A DNA stretch of 64,000 nt from Mycobacterium lepraemurium (GTDB lineage: Bacteria > Actinomycetota > Actinomycetes > Mycobacteriales > Mycobacteriaceae): the NCBI GenBank assembly GCA_002291465.1, contig CP021238.1:3906001-3970000 (forward strand). Reading direction: 5' to 3'. Under the pieces are notes generated by a model, which searched no databases, was not told the origin of the DNA, and saw only the letters and a list, made by a program, of their open reading frames with translations. The translations under genes were made by a program, and so were the position numbers. Position 1 is the stretch's first letter. Each line of letters begins with the position of its first letter. This document shows, piece after piece, positions 45,974-56,485 of this stretch.

Positions 45974-47365
45974 ATGTCCCGCCATCGTGTCGTCATCATC
46001 GGAAGCGGCTTCGGCGGACTGACTGCGGCCAAGGCGCTCAAACGCGTGCCCAAGGGAACCCAGGTCGACATCACCCTGATCTCGAAAACCACCACGCATC
46101 TGTTCCAGCCGCTGCTCTACCAGGTGGCCACCGGCATCCTGTCCGAGGGCGACATCGCCCCGACCACCCGACTGATCCTGCGCAAGCAGAAGAACGTTCG
46201 GGTGCTCTGGGGTGACGTCTCGGCCATCGACCTCACCGCCAAGACGGTGACGTCGCACCTAATGGGCATGGACACCGTCACGCCCTACGACAGCCTGATC
46301 GTGGCCGCCGGGGCCCAGCAGTCCTATTTCGGCCACGACGAGTACGCCGCGTTCGCGCCAGGAATGAAGAGCGTCAACGACGCGCTGGAGCTGCGCGGCC
46401 GCATCCTGGGCGCCTTCGAGGCCGCCGAGGTGGCCACCGACCCGGCCGAACGCAGACGCCGGCTGACCTTCGTGGTGGTCGGGGCCGGCCCCACCGGCGT
46501 CGAGCTGGCCGGCGAGATCGTCCAGCTCGCCGAGCGCACCCTGGCCAGGGCGTTTCGGACCATCACCCCCAGCGAATGCCGGGTCATCCTGCTCGACGCC
46601 GCGCCCACGGTGCTGCCGCCGATGGGCCCCAAGCTGGGCCTCAAGGCGCAGCGGCGGTTGCAGAAGATGGACGTCGAGGTCCAGCTCAACGCGATGGTGA
46701 CCGCGGTGGACTACATGGGCATCACGGTCAAGGAGAAGGACGGCGCCGAGCGCCGCATCGAATGCGCGTGCAAGGTGTGGGCGGCGGGGGTGCAGGCCAG
46801 CGCGCTGGGCGCGATGATCGCCGAGCAGTCCGACGGCACCGAAACCGACCGTGCCGGAAGGGTGATCGTCGAGCCCGACCTCACCGTCAAGGGGCATCCG
46901 TACGTCTTCGTCGTCGGCGATCTGATGTCGGTGCCCGGTGTCCCCGGGATGGCCCAAGGCGCGATCCAGGGCGCGAAGTACGCGGCCGGCATCATCAAGC
47001 AGGCGGTCAAGGGGCAGGACAACCTGGCCGAGCGCAAGCCGTTCCGGTACGTCAACAAGGGCAGCATGGTACTGATCTCCCGGTACAGCGCCGTCGCGCA
47101 GGTCGGCAGGGTGGAGTTCGCCGGATTCATCGCCTGGCTGGCGTGGCTGCTGCTGCACCTGTACTACCTGATCGGCCACCGCAACCGGCTGGCCTCCATG
47201 TTCGCCTGGGGCATCTCGTTTTTGGGCCGCACCCGCGGCCAGATGGCCATCACCAGCCAGATGATCTACGCGCGGCCGGTGGTGGAGTGGCTGGAGCGCC
47301 GGGCCCAGGACGGGACGCTGGCGGCCGCCGGGCACGTCGACTCGGCCGAAAAGCAGGCCGGCTGA
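45974..47365 (+). CDS. ndh: Type II NADH dehydrogenase
   Basis: 463 residues from ATG 45974 (MSRHRVVIIGSGFGGLTAAKAL). Single-subunit NADH:menaquinone oxidoreductase on the inner face of the membrane. FAD motif GSGFGG at residues 11-16; NADH motif VVVGAGPTGVELAGE near 168-182; second FAD motif YVFVVGDLMSVPGVPGMAQGAIQGAKY. The C-terminus carries a membrane-anchoring helix (FIAWLAWLLLHLYYLIGH). It feeds electrons without proton pumping. Convergent with metZ, with a five-base gap. Confidence 0.96.
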   Translation: MSRHRVVIIGSGFGGLTAAKALKRVPKGTQVDITLISKTTTHLFQPLLYQVATGILSEGDIAPTTRLILRKQKNVRVLWGDVSAIDLTAKTVTSHLMGMDTVTPYDSLIVAAGAQQSYFGHDEYAAFAPGMKSVNDALELRGRILGAFEAAEVATDPAERRRRLTFVVVGAGPTGVELAGEIVQLAERTLARAFRTITPSECRVILLDAAPTVLPPMGPKLGLKAQRRLQKMDVEVQLNAMVTAVDYMGITVKEKDGAERRIECACKVWAAGVQASALGAMIAEQSDGTETDRAGRVIVEPDLTVKGHPYVFVVGDLMSVPGVPGMAQGAIQGAKYAAGIIKQAVKGQDNLAERKPFRYVNKGSMVLISRYSAVAQVGRVEFAGFIAWLAWLLLHLYYLIGHRNRLASMFAWGISFLGRTRGQMAITSQMIYARPVVEWLERRAQDGTLAAAGHVDSAEKQAG

Positions 47366-47370
47366 CCCGG

Positions 47371-48597
47371 CTAACCCAGCGCCCGGTCGATGTCGGCGAT
47401 CAAGTCATCGGTGCCTTCCAGCCCGACCGAGATGCGGACCACGCCGTCGCCCAGCCTGATCGCCGCACGGCCCTCCGGGCCCATCGCCCGGTGGGTGGTG
47501 GTAGCGGGGTGTGTGACAAGGGATTTAGCGTCACCAAGGTTGTTGGAGATGTCGATCAGCGTCAGCTTGTCCAGCACCTCGAAGGCCCGCTGCTTGGCCT
47601 TGTCGTCGGGGCAGTCCAGCGCGAAGGTGATCACCGTTCCGCCGCCGGACATCTGGCGCTTGGCCAGGTCGTACTGCGGGTGGGACGGCAGATACGGGTA
47701 GCGGACCCAGCGCACCGCGGGATGGGTCTCCAGGAATTCGGCGATCCGGTGCGCCGAGGAATTGCTGTGTTCCACCCGGATGGCCATGGTCTCAAGACCT
47801 TTCAGCAGCACCCAGGCGTTGAACGCGCTCATCGCCGGACCGGTGTGCCGCATCAACTTCTGCACCGGCCCGTCGATGTAGTCCCTGTCCCCGAGGATGG
47901 CCCCACCCAGCACCCGGCCCTGGCCGTCGATGTGTTTGGTACCCGAGTACACCACCACGTCCACCCCGAGCGGGATGCCCTGCTGCAGCAACGGGGTGGC
48001 GAAAACGTTGTCCAGCACCACCTTTGCGCCCGTGGCGTGGGCGAGCTCAGTGACCGCGGCGATGTCCACCAACGACTGCATCGGGTTCGACGGCGTCTCG
48101 AAGAACACCGCCGCCGTCGGCAGCGACAACGCCTCCTCCCACTGCGCGAGGTCGTCGCCGTCGACGAACACCGTCTGCACGCCCCAGCGCGGCAGGATCT
48201 CGTTGCACACCACGAAGCAGGAGCCGAACAGGCTGCGCGCGGCGACCAGCCGGTCGCCCGCGGCCAGCAGCGCGCCCAGCGAGGTGAACACCGCCGCCAT
48301 GCCGCTCGCGGTGGCGAACGCCGCCGGCGCGCCTTCGAGCAGGCGCAGCCGCTCCTCGAACATGGTCACGGTGGGGTTGCCGTAGCGGGAGTAGACGAAA
48401 TGGTCCAGTTCGCCGGTGAACGACTGCTCGGCAACGACGGCCGACTCGTAGACGTAGCCGGAGGTCAGATACAGCGCCTCGGCGGTCTCGTCGAATCCCG
48501 AACGCAGCAGTCCGCCGCGCACGCCGATGGTCGCCTGGCTGACGCCGTCGGGCAGAGCGGGGGGCGTGCGGACCGAATCGTCGCCGGCCTGACTCAT
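47371..48597 (-). CDS. metZ: O-succinylhomoserine sulfhydrylase
   Basis: PLP enzyme (Cys/Met metabolism family) that forms homocysteine from O-succinylhomoserine and sulfide. 408 residues from ATG 48597 (MSQAGDDSVRTPPALPDG). Motifs: LYLTSGYVYESA, YSRYGNPTV, ASGMAAVFTSLGALL, ETPSNPMQSLVDI, DNVFATPLLQQ and the PLP Lys in VYSGTKHIDGQGR. ISVGLEGTDDLIADI at the end. Intact, followed by the rhodanese-like gene upstream in the same operon. Confidence 0.95.
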   Translation of the reverse strand: MSQAGDDSVRTPPALPDGVSQATIGVRGGLLRSGFDETAEALYLTSGYVYESAVVAEQSFTGELDHFVYSRYGNPTVTMFEERLRLLEGAPAAFATASGMAAVFTSLGALLAAGDRLVAARSLFGSCFVVCNEILPRWGVQTVFVDGDDLAQWEEALSLPTAAVFFETPSNPMQSLVDIAAVTELAHATGAKVVLDNVFATPLLQQGIPLGVDVVVYSGTKHIDGQGRVLGGAILGDRDYIDGPVQKLMRHTGPAMSAFNAWVLLKGLETMAIRVEHSNSSAHRIAEFLETHPAVRWVRYPYLPSHPQYDLAKRQMSGGGTVITFALDCPDDKAKQRAFEVLDKLTLIDISNNLGDAKSLVTHPATTTHRAMGPEGRAAIRLGDGVVRISVGLEGTDDLIADIDRALG

Positions 48598-48602
48598 CCG
48601 GG

Positions 48603-49043
48603 CTATCCCTGCTTCCAGGGCAAACCGATTGCCCGCCAACCTGTTTCACCGCGGTGGCCGTTGGCGTCGAGATGACCCTCGAAGCCGTCCAGCACGTTGT
48701 AGGCCGGCGTGATGCCCAGCTGGGTCGCCACCTCGGCGGCGCCGATGGAGCGGTTACCCGAGCGGCACAGGAACAGCACCGGGCGCTCCTGGCCGGCCGG
48801 AGCCGGCTCGATCTGCCGGCGCAGTTGGTCGGCGAAGTCCGGGTTGTGCCTGCCGTCGGAGGTGTTCCACTCCAGGAACACCACCTCGCGGCCCAGGCTG
48901 GACAGATCGGGCACCCCGACGAAGCGCCATTCGGCGTCGGTGCGCACGTCGACCAGCACGGCGTTCGGATTGTCGCTGAGCAGTTTCCATGCTTCCAGCG
49001 GCGAAACGTCCCCCGCGTAGGAGTGTTCGCGCTCGGTGCTCAT
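48603..49043 (-). CDS. Rhodanese-domain protein, Rv0390-like
   Basis: 146 residues from ATG 49043. Single rhodanese domain: LSDNPNAVLVDVRTDAEWRFVG, and the active loop VLFLCRSGNRSIGAA with the catalytic Cys in CRSGNRS. It lies five bases upstream of metZ, so it may supply or handle sulfur for homocysteine synthesis. Confidence 0.92.
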   Translation of the reverse strand: MSTEREHSYAGDVSPLEAWKLLSDNPNAVLVDVRTDAEWRFVGVPDLSSLGREVVFLEWNTSDGRHNPDFADQLRRQIEPAPAGQERPVLFLCRSGNRSIGAAEVATQLGITPAYNVLDGFEGHLDANGHRGETGWRAIGLPWKQG

Positions 49044-49129
49044 GCTGGTGTCCCCTCGTCTCGGTACGCATTGCCGGCCACCCTGACCTGCGATCGTATC
49101 GAGGCCGTCGCGCCGGCGCCGCCGCGGTG

Positions 49130-50353
49130 TCAGCCGCACGCGCCCGCGGTCAGCCGGGTGGCGACCTGGCCGGCGCGCTCCCGGGCGGCCGCCACCTCCG
49201 GTGCGGTGGCCAGGACCCGGAAACCACCCCCGCACACCCGCAAGTCGCTCTCCGGCACGCCGAGCGCGCCGGACAGGGCCGCTCGGTCGCCGGGGTCGGC
49301 GGCGTCGACCACCCGGGCGGCGGCCGGCGACACCATCATGGTGTCCACCGGCAAGCCCAGGATGGTGCGGGCCTGCAGTTCGAACGCCGAGAGGCGCTGG
49401 CTACGCACCGTCACCCAAGCGCTGTCGCCCGGGTGGGCGGTGACGTCGGCGAAATACACCTCGTCGCCGTTAACCATCAATTCGACGCCGAACACACCGC
49501 GCCCGCCCAGCGCCTTGACGATTCGCGCGGTGATCGACTTCGCGGCGTCCATCGCGGCCGGGCTCATCTTCTGCGGTTGCCAGGATTCCAGCACCCGCCC
49601 GCCGGCGCCGCGATGCCCGATCGGTGAGCAGAATTCGATCGCCGGACCCGCGGCGCCCTCGCTGCGCACCGCCAGCAGCGTGACGTGGAACTGCACCTCG
49701 ACCACGGTTTCGGCCAGCACCCGGGCGCCGGCCTGACCGTCCACCGCGCGGTGCCAGGCGGCCGCGATGTCCTCACGGCCCGCCACCACCGACTGCCGCG
49801 GCCCGACCGCCCCGACCACCGGCTTGACCAGCAACAGGTATCCGGCGTGCGCGCCCACCGCCTCGAGCTCACCCAGCGATCCGGCGAACCAGAACGGCGC
49901 GGTGGGCAGCCCCAGCTCGTCGGCGGCCAGCCGGCGCAGCCCTTCCCGGTCGGCGGCCAGCCGCACGGCGCGGGCGCTGGGCACCGGCTCGGCGCCCGTG
50001 CCGTCCAACGCCTCGAGGGCCGGCACCGCGACGGCGTCGGTGGTGCTCACCACGACGTCGGGTCGCAGCCGGTGAATCGCCGCAGTCAGCTCGCCGGCGT
50101 CGGTCAACGGCAGCACCAGCGCCTGGTCGGCCACCGCGTGCGCGGGCGCCTGCGGGTGCGCGTCGACGGCGATCACCCGCGCGCCCAGCCGCCCCAGGGC
50201 GATCGCCAGCTCGCGGCTGATGTCGCCGGAGCCCAGCAGCATCACCGCCGGCCCGCGGTCGGCGGGAGCCGGACCGCCCTCGGCGGGAGCGGGCCTGGGC
50301 ACGGCGAGCGCCGTCGTCTCGTCGTCCCGTCCGTCGGTCACGCCATCAGTCAC
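49130..50353 (-). CDS. purT: Formate-dependent GAR transformylase
   Basis: ATP-grasp enzyme of purine synthesis that formylates glycinamide ribonucleotide using formate. 407 residues. Sequence signs: VMLLGSGDISRELAIALGRLGARVIAVD, DREGLRRLAADELGLPTAPFWF, LLVKPVVGAVGPRQSVV, FGVELMVNGDEVYFADVTAHPGDSAWVT, FELQARTILGLPV. Start ATG 50353 with an extra linker region. Intact. The interval to the next gene marks the breakpoint of H37Rv-like gene order. Confidence 0.94.
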   Translation of the reverse strand: MTDGVTDGRDDETTALAVPRPAPAEGGPAPADRGPAVMLLGSGDISRELAIALGRLGARVIAVDAHPQAPAHAVADQALVLPLTDAGELTAAIHRLRPDVVVSTTDAVAVPALEALDGTGAEPVPSARAVRLAADREGLRRLAADELGLPTAPFWFAGSLGELEAVGAHAGYLLLVKPVVGAVGPRQSVVAGREDIAAAWHRAVDGQAGARVLAETVVEVQFHVTLLAVRSEGAAGPAIEFCSPIGHRGAGGRVLESWQPQKMSPAAMDAAKSITARIVKALGGRGVFGVELMVNGDEVYFADVTAHPGDSAWVTVRSQRLSAFELQARTILGLPVDTMMVSPAAARVVDAADPGDRAALSGALGVPESDLRVCGGGFRVLATAPEVAAARERAGQVATRLTAGACG

Positions 50354-50405
50354 GGGTCCAAGGATAGGTGGTCCGCTGAGTGCCCGCCCCGCCTCGGGAC
50401 CGGCC

Positions 50406-51039
50406 TCAGGGCTGGCCGGGCAGCAGCCGCACCATCAGTCCGTGGCCCTCGGCCAGCACCGTCTGGTCACCGTCGACCAGTTCGGCGGCCACGAACGCCT
50501 TGCGGCCCTCGGTCCCGGTGACCCGGCCGCGCACCAGCAGCGGCACGTCGATCGGGGTGATCTTGCGGTAGTCGACGTGCAGAAAGACCGTCCGGCTGAC
50601 CGGCCGGCCCGCGGCGTGCGAGATCATGCCGAACATGTGGTCGAACAGCAGCGGCAGCACGCCTCCGTGCACCGCGTGGTTGCCGCCGACGTGGAACCGG
50701 CTGAAGTGCCCGGTCATCTCGACACCGTCGGGGCCGTAGCGGGTCAGCACCCACGGCGGCAGCAGCAGGCTGCCCATGCCGGCCAGGCCGGGGGTGCGGC
50801 CCGCGGGCGCGGCGCCCTCGTCGGCCTGGTACGGGTCCAGGAGCTCGACCAGGGCGGCCACCCGCTCGGCCGCGTCGTCCCAGACGTCGTCACCGGGGTC
50901 GGCGGACACCGCCAGGTCCTGCAGCCGGCGCATGGACTCCACGAACCGAGCGAACCCCGGCCGGGGCTGGCCGGGCCGTATTCCGGGAAGCCGCCGTGGT
51001 GCTCGTATTCGGGATCTAGTTCGGTCGGGTCGGGTTCCG

Positions 51040-51043
<4 letters not shown>
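50406..51043 (-). pseudogene. Hotdog thioesterase, Rv0356c-like, frameshifted
   Basis: The start is GTG 51043 (VTEPDPTELDPEYEHHGGFP), overlapping the purA stop (GTGA). After PASPGRG one G is missing near 50962, so the frame ends early, while the rest (FARFVESMRRLQDLAVSADP to MVRLLPGQP) is in the neighbouring frame. The hotdog core is intact: FHVGGNHAVHGGVLPLLFDHMFG, YRKITPIDVPL. Translation restart could produce a shorter protein. Probably an acyl-CoA thioesterase-like enzyme. Confidence 0.8.
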
Positions 51044-52338
<1,295 letters not shown>

Positions 52339-52444
52339 GACATGCTCCAACCTGATCTCGCCTGCGTATTGTGGTCCAGCCGGTGACCCACCCTAGCCTG
52401 GCGGCGAGGCGGGCCGCCGATGGCCGGCGCAGGAGCTGGGCAAA

Positions 52445-53386
52445 TCAGCTTAAGCCAGGATGCGCCGCGACCGGGGCGCTCGCCGACCCAGGCGGTTTGG
52501 CCGCGCACACGCCGGTCCGGGTGGACGGGTCCAGCATCAGGCATAGGCCATTGGCGCCGCGACCGTTCCGGGTGGCTGACCACCCCGGATGCACGGGTTT
52601 GCCGTTCCAGCTGATCAGCGTCCAGCCGTCGCGGGGGCTGCCCTGCATGACCACGATGCCCGTGTTGGGCAGCGGGTCGAGGAGCAGCAGCAACGGATCG
52701 GGGTTCTTGACGGTCATCATCGTCCCCACGCCGATGGCGAACTCGCTGGAGAACGCCACCCCGGTGATCCGGCCGTTGGCGGCGCGGACCGGGTTCGTCA
52801 CCGCCCCGGCGTACACCGCCTGAAGCACGTCACCGAAACCGCCGGCGTTGGCCGCGGCGCTGCCGTACACGGTCTGCAGCGAGCCGTCGAAGCGCCGGCG
52901 GAACTCGTACCCGTTGGCGTCGGCGGAGCCGGGAGCCGGCATCGGCACAATCCGCAGCCCGAGCATCCACGCGATCGGCGCCAAGAGGTAGGCCAGCCCG
53001 CCGAGGCTGAACTGCGGCTTGCCGTTGAAGATGCCGGCGTCGATCTCGTTGAGCCCCGGCAGCACTTGGACGTTTATGCCCAGCGCGGCGGCCAGCGGCG
53101 CCGCGGTCGGCTGCGTCCTGATCAGCTGCGAGGCGAAGGTCGCGGCGACCGGGCCCCGCGCCGCCAGAACGCCGGCGACGGTCTGCGCCTGTTGCTGACC
53201 GAGCTGGGTGAGGGAGGCGCCGGGCACCGCCGTGTCGATCAGGCCCGCCGCGTTGGCCACCGACTGCCCGTGCCGCACCAGGTCGATCACGATCGACTCG
53301 TCGACCGAGGCGGTCGCCGAAGCGCTGCACAGCAGCACGACCGACGCCAGCACGGCGCCGGCGCGGCACAGCGGCGTCCTCAGCAA
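52445..53386 (-). CDS. Secreted histidine phosphatase superfamily protein
   Basis: 313 residues. A signal peptide (GAVLASVVLLCSASATASVD) precedes the RHG motif IDLVRHGQSVANA of the phosphoglycerate mutase / acid phosphatase superfamily. ATFASQLIRTQPTAAPL and NEIDAGIFNGKP continue the fold. The second catalytic His is not obvious because the C-terminal half is divergent (FSSEFAIGVGTMMTVK). Probably an exported phosphatase; substrate unknown. It lies between purA and the Rv0358 homologue, which are neighbours in H37Rv. Confidence 0.85.
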   Translation of the reverse strand: MLRTPLCRAGAVLASVVLLCSASATASVDESIVIDLVRHGQSVANAAGLIDTAVPGASLTQLGQQQAQTVAGVLAARGPVAATFASQLIRTQPTAAPLAAALGINVQVLPGLNEIDAGIFNGKPQFSLGGLAYLLAPIAWMLGLRIVPMPAPGSADANGYEFRRRFDGSLQTVYGSAAANAGGFGDVLQAVYAGAVTNPVRAANGRITGVAFSSEFAIGVGTMMTVKNPDPLLLLLDPLPNTGIVVMQGSPRDGWTLISWNGKPVHPGWSATRNGRGANGLCLMLDPSTRTGVCAAKPPGSASAPVAAHPGLS

Positions 53387-53675
53387 CGGACGCGGGTGGG
53401 GCCGGCGCCCGACGCGATCGGCGCGATCGACAAGATGGCGGTTGGTCGAGGAATGGTGGTGCTCCGTTCCGCTAAACCACTCGTGGCGGGATTCCGCGCA
53501 ACATCAGCCCTGTGGCAGGAGTAAAGTATCCGGTTGTTTTCCGGAAGCCTAGCAACAACTTTCGCAGTCCGACGCCATGTTGTGACCGTGTCGTTATGGT
53601 GCGGCCTTGCGGAGTTGCGGTTCATGTCCGATCAGAGATGTTGGGAGACAATGGAATTGGATGTTCCCCGATTAG

Positions 53676-54212
53676 ATGGCTGTGACGCAACAAGATCGGG
53701 CCGCCGCGGTTCTTCAGTTCGGCCGGCGACGCGGCTACCGGCCGTTGCGCGGCGTGCCCACCCATCGGGTCGCCGGCGACACCAATGTCGACGCCGCGAT
53801 CGGCCCGTACCGGCGGCTGAATCGTGCTCGGCGGCGATGCCGAGCTGGCGATGGTGCTGACCCGGCTGCTGCGCGCCGAGCGGCTGGACGTCGAGGTGGC
53901 CTACGTGCCGCGCCGGCGCACCCGGGCCACCCGGAATTACCGGCTGCCCACCGGATTCCGGGCGGCGCGGCGGGCCGCGCGGGGCGCGGCGCGGCGGGTG
54001 CCGCTGATCCGCGACGAGACGGGCTCGGCGATCGTCGGGCGGGCCTGCTGGGCGGCGGTCGCGGGCGGGCCGTGGCGGCGCTGGGTCACCGGCCGGGCGG
54101 CGCAGCTGGGCAGCACCGGGGCCGACCGTGCTGCGCGACAGCGTGCCGGCCGACCGCCCCGCGCGGCGGTCGGCCTTCTACCGCAATATCGAGGGCTGGC
54201 TGCTGGTCCGCC
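53676..54212 (+). pseudogene. Rv0358-like protein, frameshifted
   Basis: Starts MAVTQQDRAAAVLQFGRRRG at ATG 53676. After GPYRRL an extra A near 53821 shifts the frame; the true continuation is IVLGGDAELAMVLTRLLRAER and AYVPRRRTRATRNYRLPTGF. A second extra base near 54124 follows AAQLGSTG; TVLRDSVPADRPARRSAFYRN to GWLLVR is in the next frame. The stop at 54209-54211 also appears shifted out of frame. The VLGGDAE segment suggests a nucleotide-binding or kinase-like fold. Function unknown. Confidence 0.75.
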
Positions 54213-54253
54213 TAGTTTCGACCGGTGAGCTTCCGTGCCCCCAACACGAGTCG

Positions 54254-55005
54254 GTGCGGCCCAGCCCGATCTTTCTGGCCCTGCTGGGGTTGACCGCGCT
54301 GGGCGGGCGCTGGCCTGGCTGGCCGGATCCAGCCCGCGGCCGCTGGCCTACCTCGGCGTGTTCGTCTTCGTCATCGCCGGCTGGCAGGTGTCGCTGTGCC
54401 TGCACGAATTCGGGCACGCGGTGACCGCCTGGCGCTTCGGCGACCGGGGCGCGGCGGTGCGTGGCTACCTGACGCTGGACCCGCGCCGCTACAGCCATCC
54501 CGCGCTGTCGCTGGTGCTGCCGATGGTGATCATCGCGCTGGGCGGCATCGGCCTACCCGGTGCGGCGGTCTACGTGCAGACCTGGTTCATGACGCCGGCC
54601 CGCCGCACCCTGGTCAGCCTGGCCGGCCCGGCGGCCAACCTGGTGCTGGCGGCGGTGCTGCTGGCGCTGACCCGCGCGTTCTTCACCGCCGACCACGCGG
54701 TGCTGTGGGCGGGCGTGGCCTTCCTGGGCTTCCTGCAGCTCACCGCGGTGCTGCTGAACCTGCTGCCGATCCCGGGGCTGGACGGCTACGACGCCCTGGA
54801 ACCGCACCTGAGCCCCGAGACGCAGCGGGCGCTGGCGCCGGCCAAGCAGTGGGGGTTCTTCATCCTGCTGTTCCTGCTGTTGGCGCCCGGGCTCAACCGG
54901 TGGTTCTTCGGGGTCGTCTACTGGTTGTTCGACTTCTCCGGCGTGCCGCACTGGCTGGTCGGCGCGGGCAACGTGCTGACCCGCTTCTGGAGCCGCCGGG
55001 TCTGA
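54254..55005 (+). pseudogene. Site-2-protease-like M50 metallopeptidase (Rv0359-like), N-terminal frameshift
   Basis: The main frame to TGA at 55005 is a multi-pass M50 protein: zinc motif CLHEFGHAVTAW, later LNLLPIPGLDGYDALEPH as the third ligand region, and six or more hydrophobic segments. The natural N-terminus VRPSPIFLALLGLTALGG is in another frame; one C is missing near 54306 before ALAWLAGSSPRPL. A start at 54235 in the main frame would replace the N-terminus with MPPTRVGAAQPDLSG and could still allow translation. So status is uncertain: broken or altered at the N-terminus only. Confidence 0.68.
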
Positions 55006-55013
55006 CCCTTGCC

Positions 55014-55037
55014 ATATATGCGTTACCATGCATATAT
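55014..55037. promoter_or_regulatory. 8-bp inverted repeat operator at CDF exporter gene
   Basis: atatatgc (55014-55021) and gcatatat (55030-55037) form a perfect inverted repeat with an 8-bp spacer. AT-rich dyads of this kind are typical of ArsR/SmtB-type metal sensors. It precedes the likely ATG at 55046 of the cation exporter and is a conspicuous AT-rich island in high-GC DNA. Confidence 0.6.
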
Positions 55038-55045
55038 TTCGGGGC

Positions 55046-55942
55046 ATGGGCGCCGGCCACAACCACACCCCCGCCGAGACGGGTGACGCCCGGCTGATCC
55101 CGCGGATGGTGATGGCCGCGGCGATCCTGGCGGCGTTCTTCGTCGTCGAGCTGGTCACCTCGTTGCTGATCAACTCGATCGCGCTGCTGGCCGACGCGGG
55201 CCACATGCTGACCGACGTCGTCGCGGTGTTCATGGGGCTGGCCGCCGTCACGCTGGCCCGCCGGGGCAGCTCGTCGTCGGCGCGCACCTACGGCTGGCAC
55301 CGCGCCGAGGTGTTCACCGCCGTCGCCAACGCCGGGCTGCTGATCGGCGTCTCGGTGTTCATCCTCTACGAGGCGATCCAGCGGCTGCGCGAGGCTCCCG
55401 CCGTGCCGGGCGTGCCGATGATCGTGGTGGCGCTGGCCGGGCTGGCCGCCAACTTCGTCGTCGCGCTGCTGCTGCGCTCGCACTCCTCGGGCAGCCTGGC
55501 CGTCAAGGGCGCCTACCTGGAGGTCATAGCCGACACCGTGGGCAGCCTGGGCGTGCTGATCGCCGGGGTGGTCACGGTGACCACGCGCTGGCCCTACGCC
55601 GACGTGGTGGTGGCCGTGCTGGTGGCGCTGTGGGTGCTGCCCCGGGCCATCTCGCTGGCCCGCAACGCGCTGCGGATCCTGTCCGAATCCTCACCCACCC
55701 ACATCGACGTCGGCGAGCTGCGCGCCGCGCTGGGCGCCGTCGACGGCGTGACCGGCGTGCACGACCTGCACGTGTGGACGCTGTCGCCGGGCAAGGAGAT
55801 GTGCACCGCGCACCTGATCAGCACCGGCGACTCCGCCCGGGTGCTGCGCGACGCCCGCGCGGTGCTCTCGGCCCGCGGGCTCGCCCACGCCACCGTGCAG
55901 ATCGACTGCCCGGACGACACCGAGTGCTCCGACAGCTTCTGA
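55046..55942 (+). CDS. Cation diffusion facilitator (CzcD-like zinc exporter)
   Basis: 298 residues from ATG 55046 (MGAGHNHTPAETGD), chosen because the earlier ATG at 55028 lies within the operator. Six membrane segments; the metal site of segment 2 is LLADAGHMLTDVVA (HxxxD), and segment 5 has YLEVIADTVGSLGV with Asp where the second pair lies. The C-terminal cytoplasmic domain has the CzcD signature HDLHVWTLSPGKEMCTAH. It exports Zn2+ or a related metal in exchange for protons. Confidence 0.92.
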   Translation: MGAGHNHTPAETGDARLIPRMVMAAAILAAFFVVELVTSLLINSIALLADAGHMLTDVVAVFMGLAAVTLARRGSSSSARTYGWHRAEVFTAVANAGLLIGVSVFILYEAIQRLREAPAVPGVPMIVVALAGLAANFVVALLLRSHSSGSLAVKGAYLEVIADTVGSLGVLIAGVVTVTTRWPYADVVVAVLVALWVLPRAISLARNALRILSESSPTHIDVGELRAALGAVDGVTGVHDLHVWTLSPGKEMCTAHLISTGDSARVLRDARAVLSARGLAHATVQIDCPDDTECSDSF

Positions 55943-55948
55943 AAAGCC

Positions 55949-56362
55949 TTACAGCCCAAACTCTTTGGGCGCGGCGTGGTCGCAATCGTCGAGCAGGTCC
56001 AGGCAGCGCAGGTACTCGTCGGTCTCGCCGATCGTGTCGGCCGCGCGGGCCAGCGCCGCCACGCAGCGCAGGAAGCCGCGGTTGGGTTCGTGCGAGTACG
56101 GCACCGGGCCGAAGCCCTTCCAGCCGTTGCAGCGCAGCTGGTCCAGCCCGCGGTGGTAGCCGGTGCGGGCGTAGGCATAGGCGGTGATGGCCCGGTCGTC
56201 GGCCAACGCCTGCTCGGCGAGCGCCGCCCAGGCCACCGAGGCCGTCGGATGCGCGGCGGCGACGATGCCCGGGTTCTCCCCCGCGGCCAGTTCCGCCTCG
56301 GCGTCGGCATCTCCGGGCAGCAGGATCGGGTCGGGCCCCAGCAGATCTCCCATCGGCGTCAT
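55949..56362 (-). CDS. DUF3151 protein, Rv0360c-like
   Basis: 137 residues from ATG 56362 (MTPMGDLLGPDPILLPGD); a longer frame starts at 56413. TPR-like helical repeats: WAALAEQALADDRAITAYAYARTGYHRGLDQLR and FLRCVAALARAADTIGETDEY. DUF3151 is actinobacterial and uncharacterised. Convergent with the CDF gene, with a six-base gap. Confidence 0.9.
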   Translation of the reverse strand: MTPMGDLLGPDPILLPGDADAEAELAAGENPGIVAAAHPTASVAWAALAEQALADDRAITAYAYARTGYHRGLDQLRCNGWKGFGPVPYSHEPNRGFLRCVAALARAADTIGETDEYLRCLDLLDDCDHAAPKEFGL

Positions 56363-56485
56363 GGCTCTATTCTGCAGCTCACTCGTCTCGCCCGCGGGAC
56401 GCACCTCTACCATCGCCCCGAGCGGGGTACTCGGTCGCTAAGCTCAGCAACTACCCCACTCGACAGCGGGAGGACAGTAGTACTC

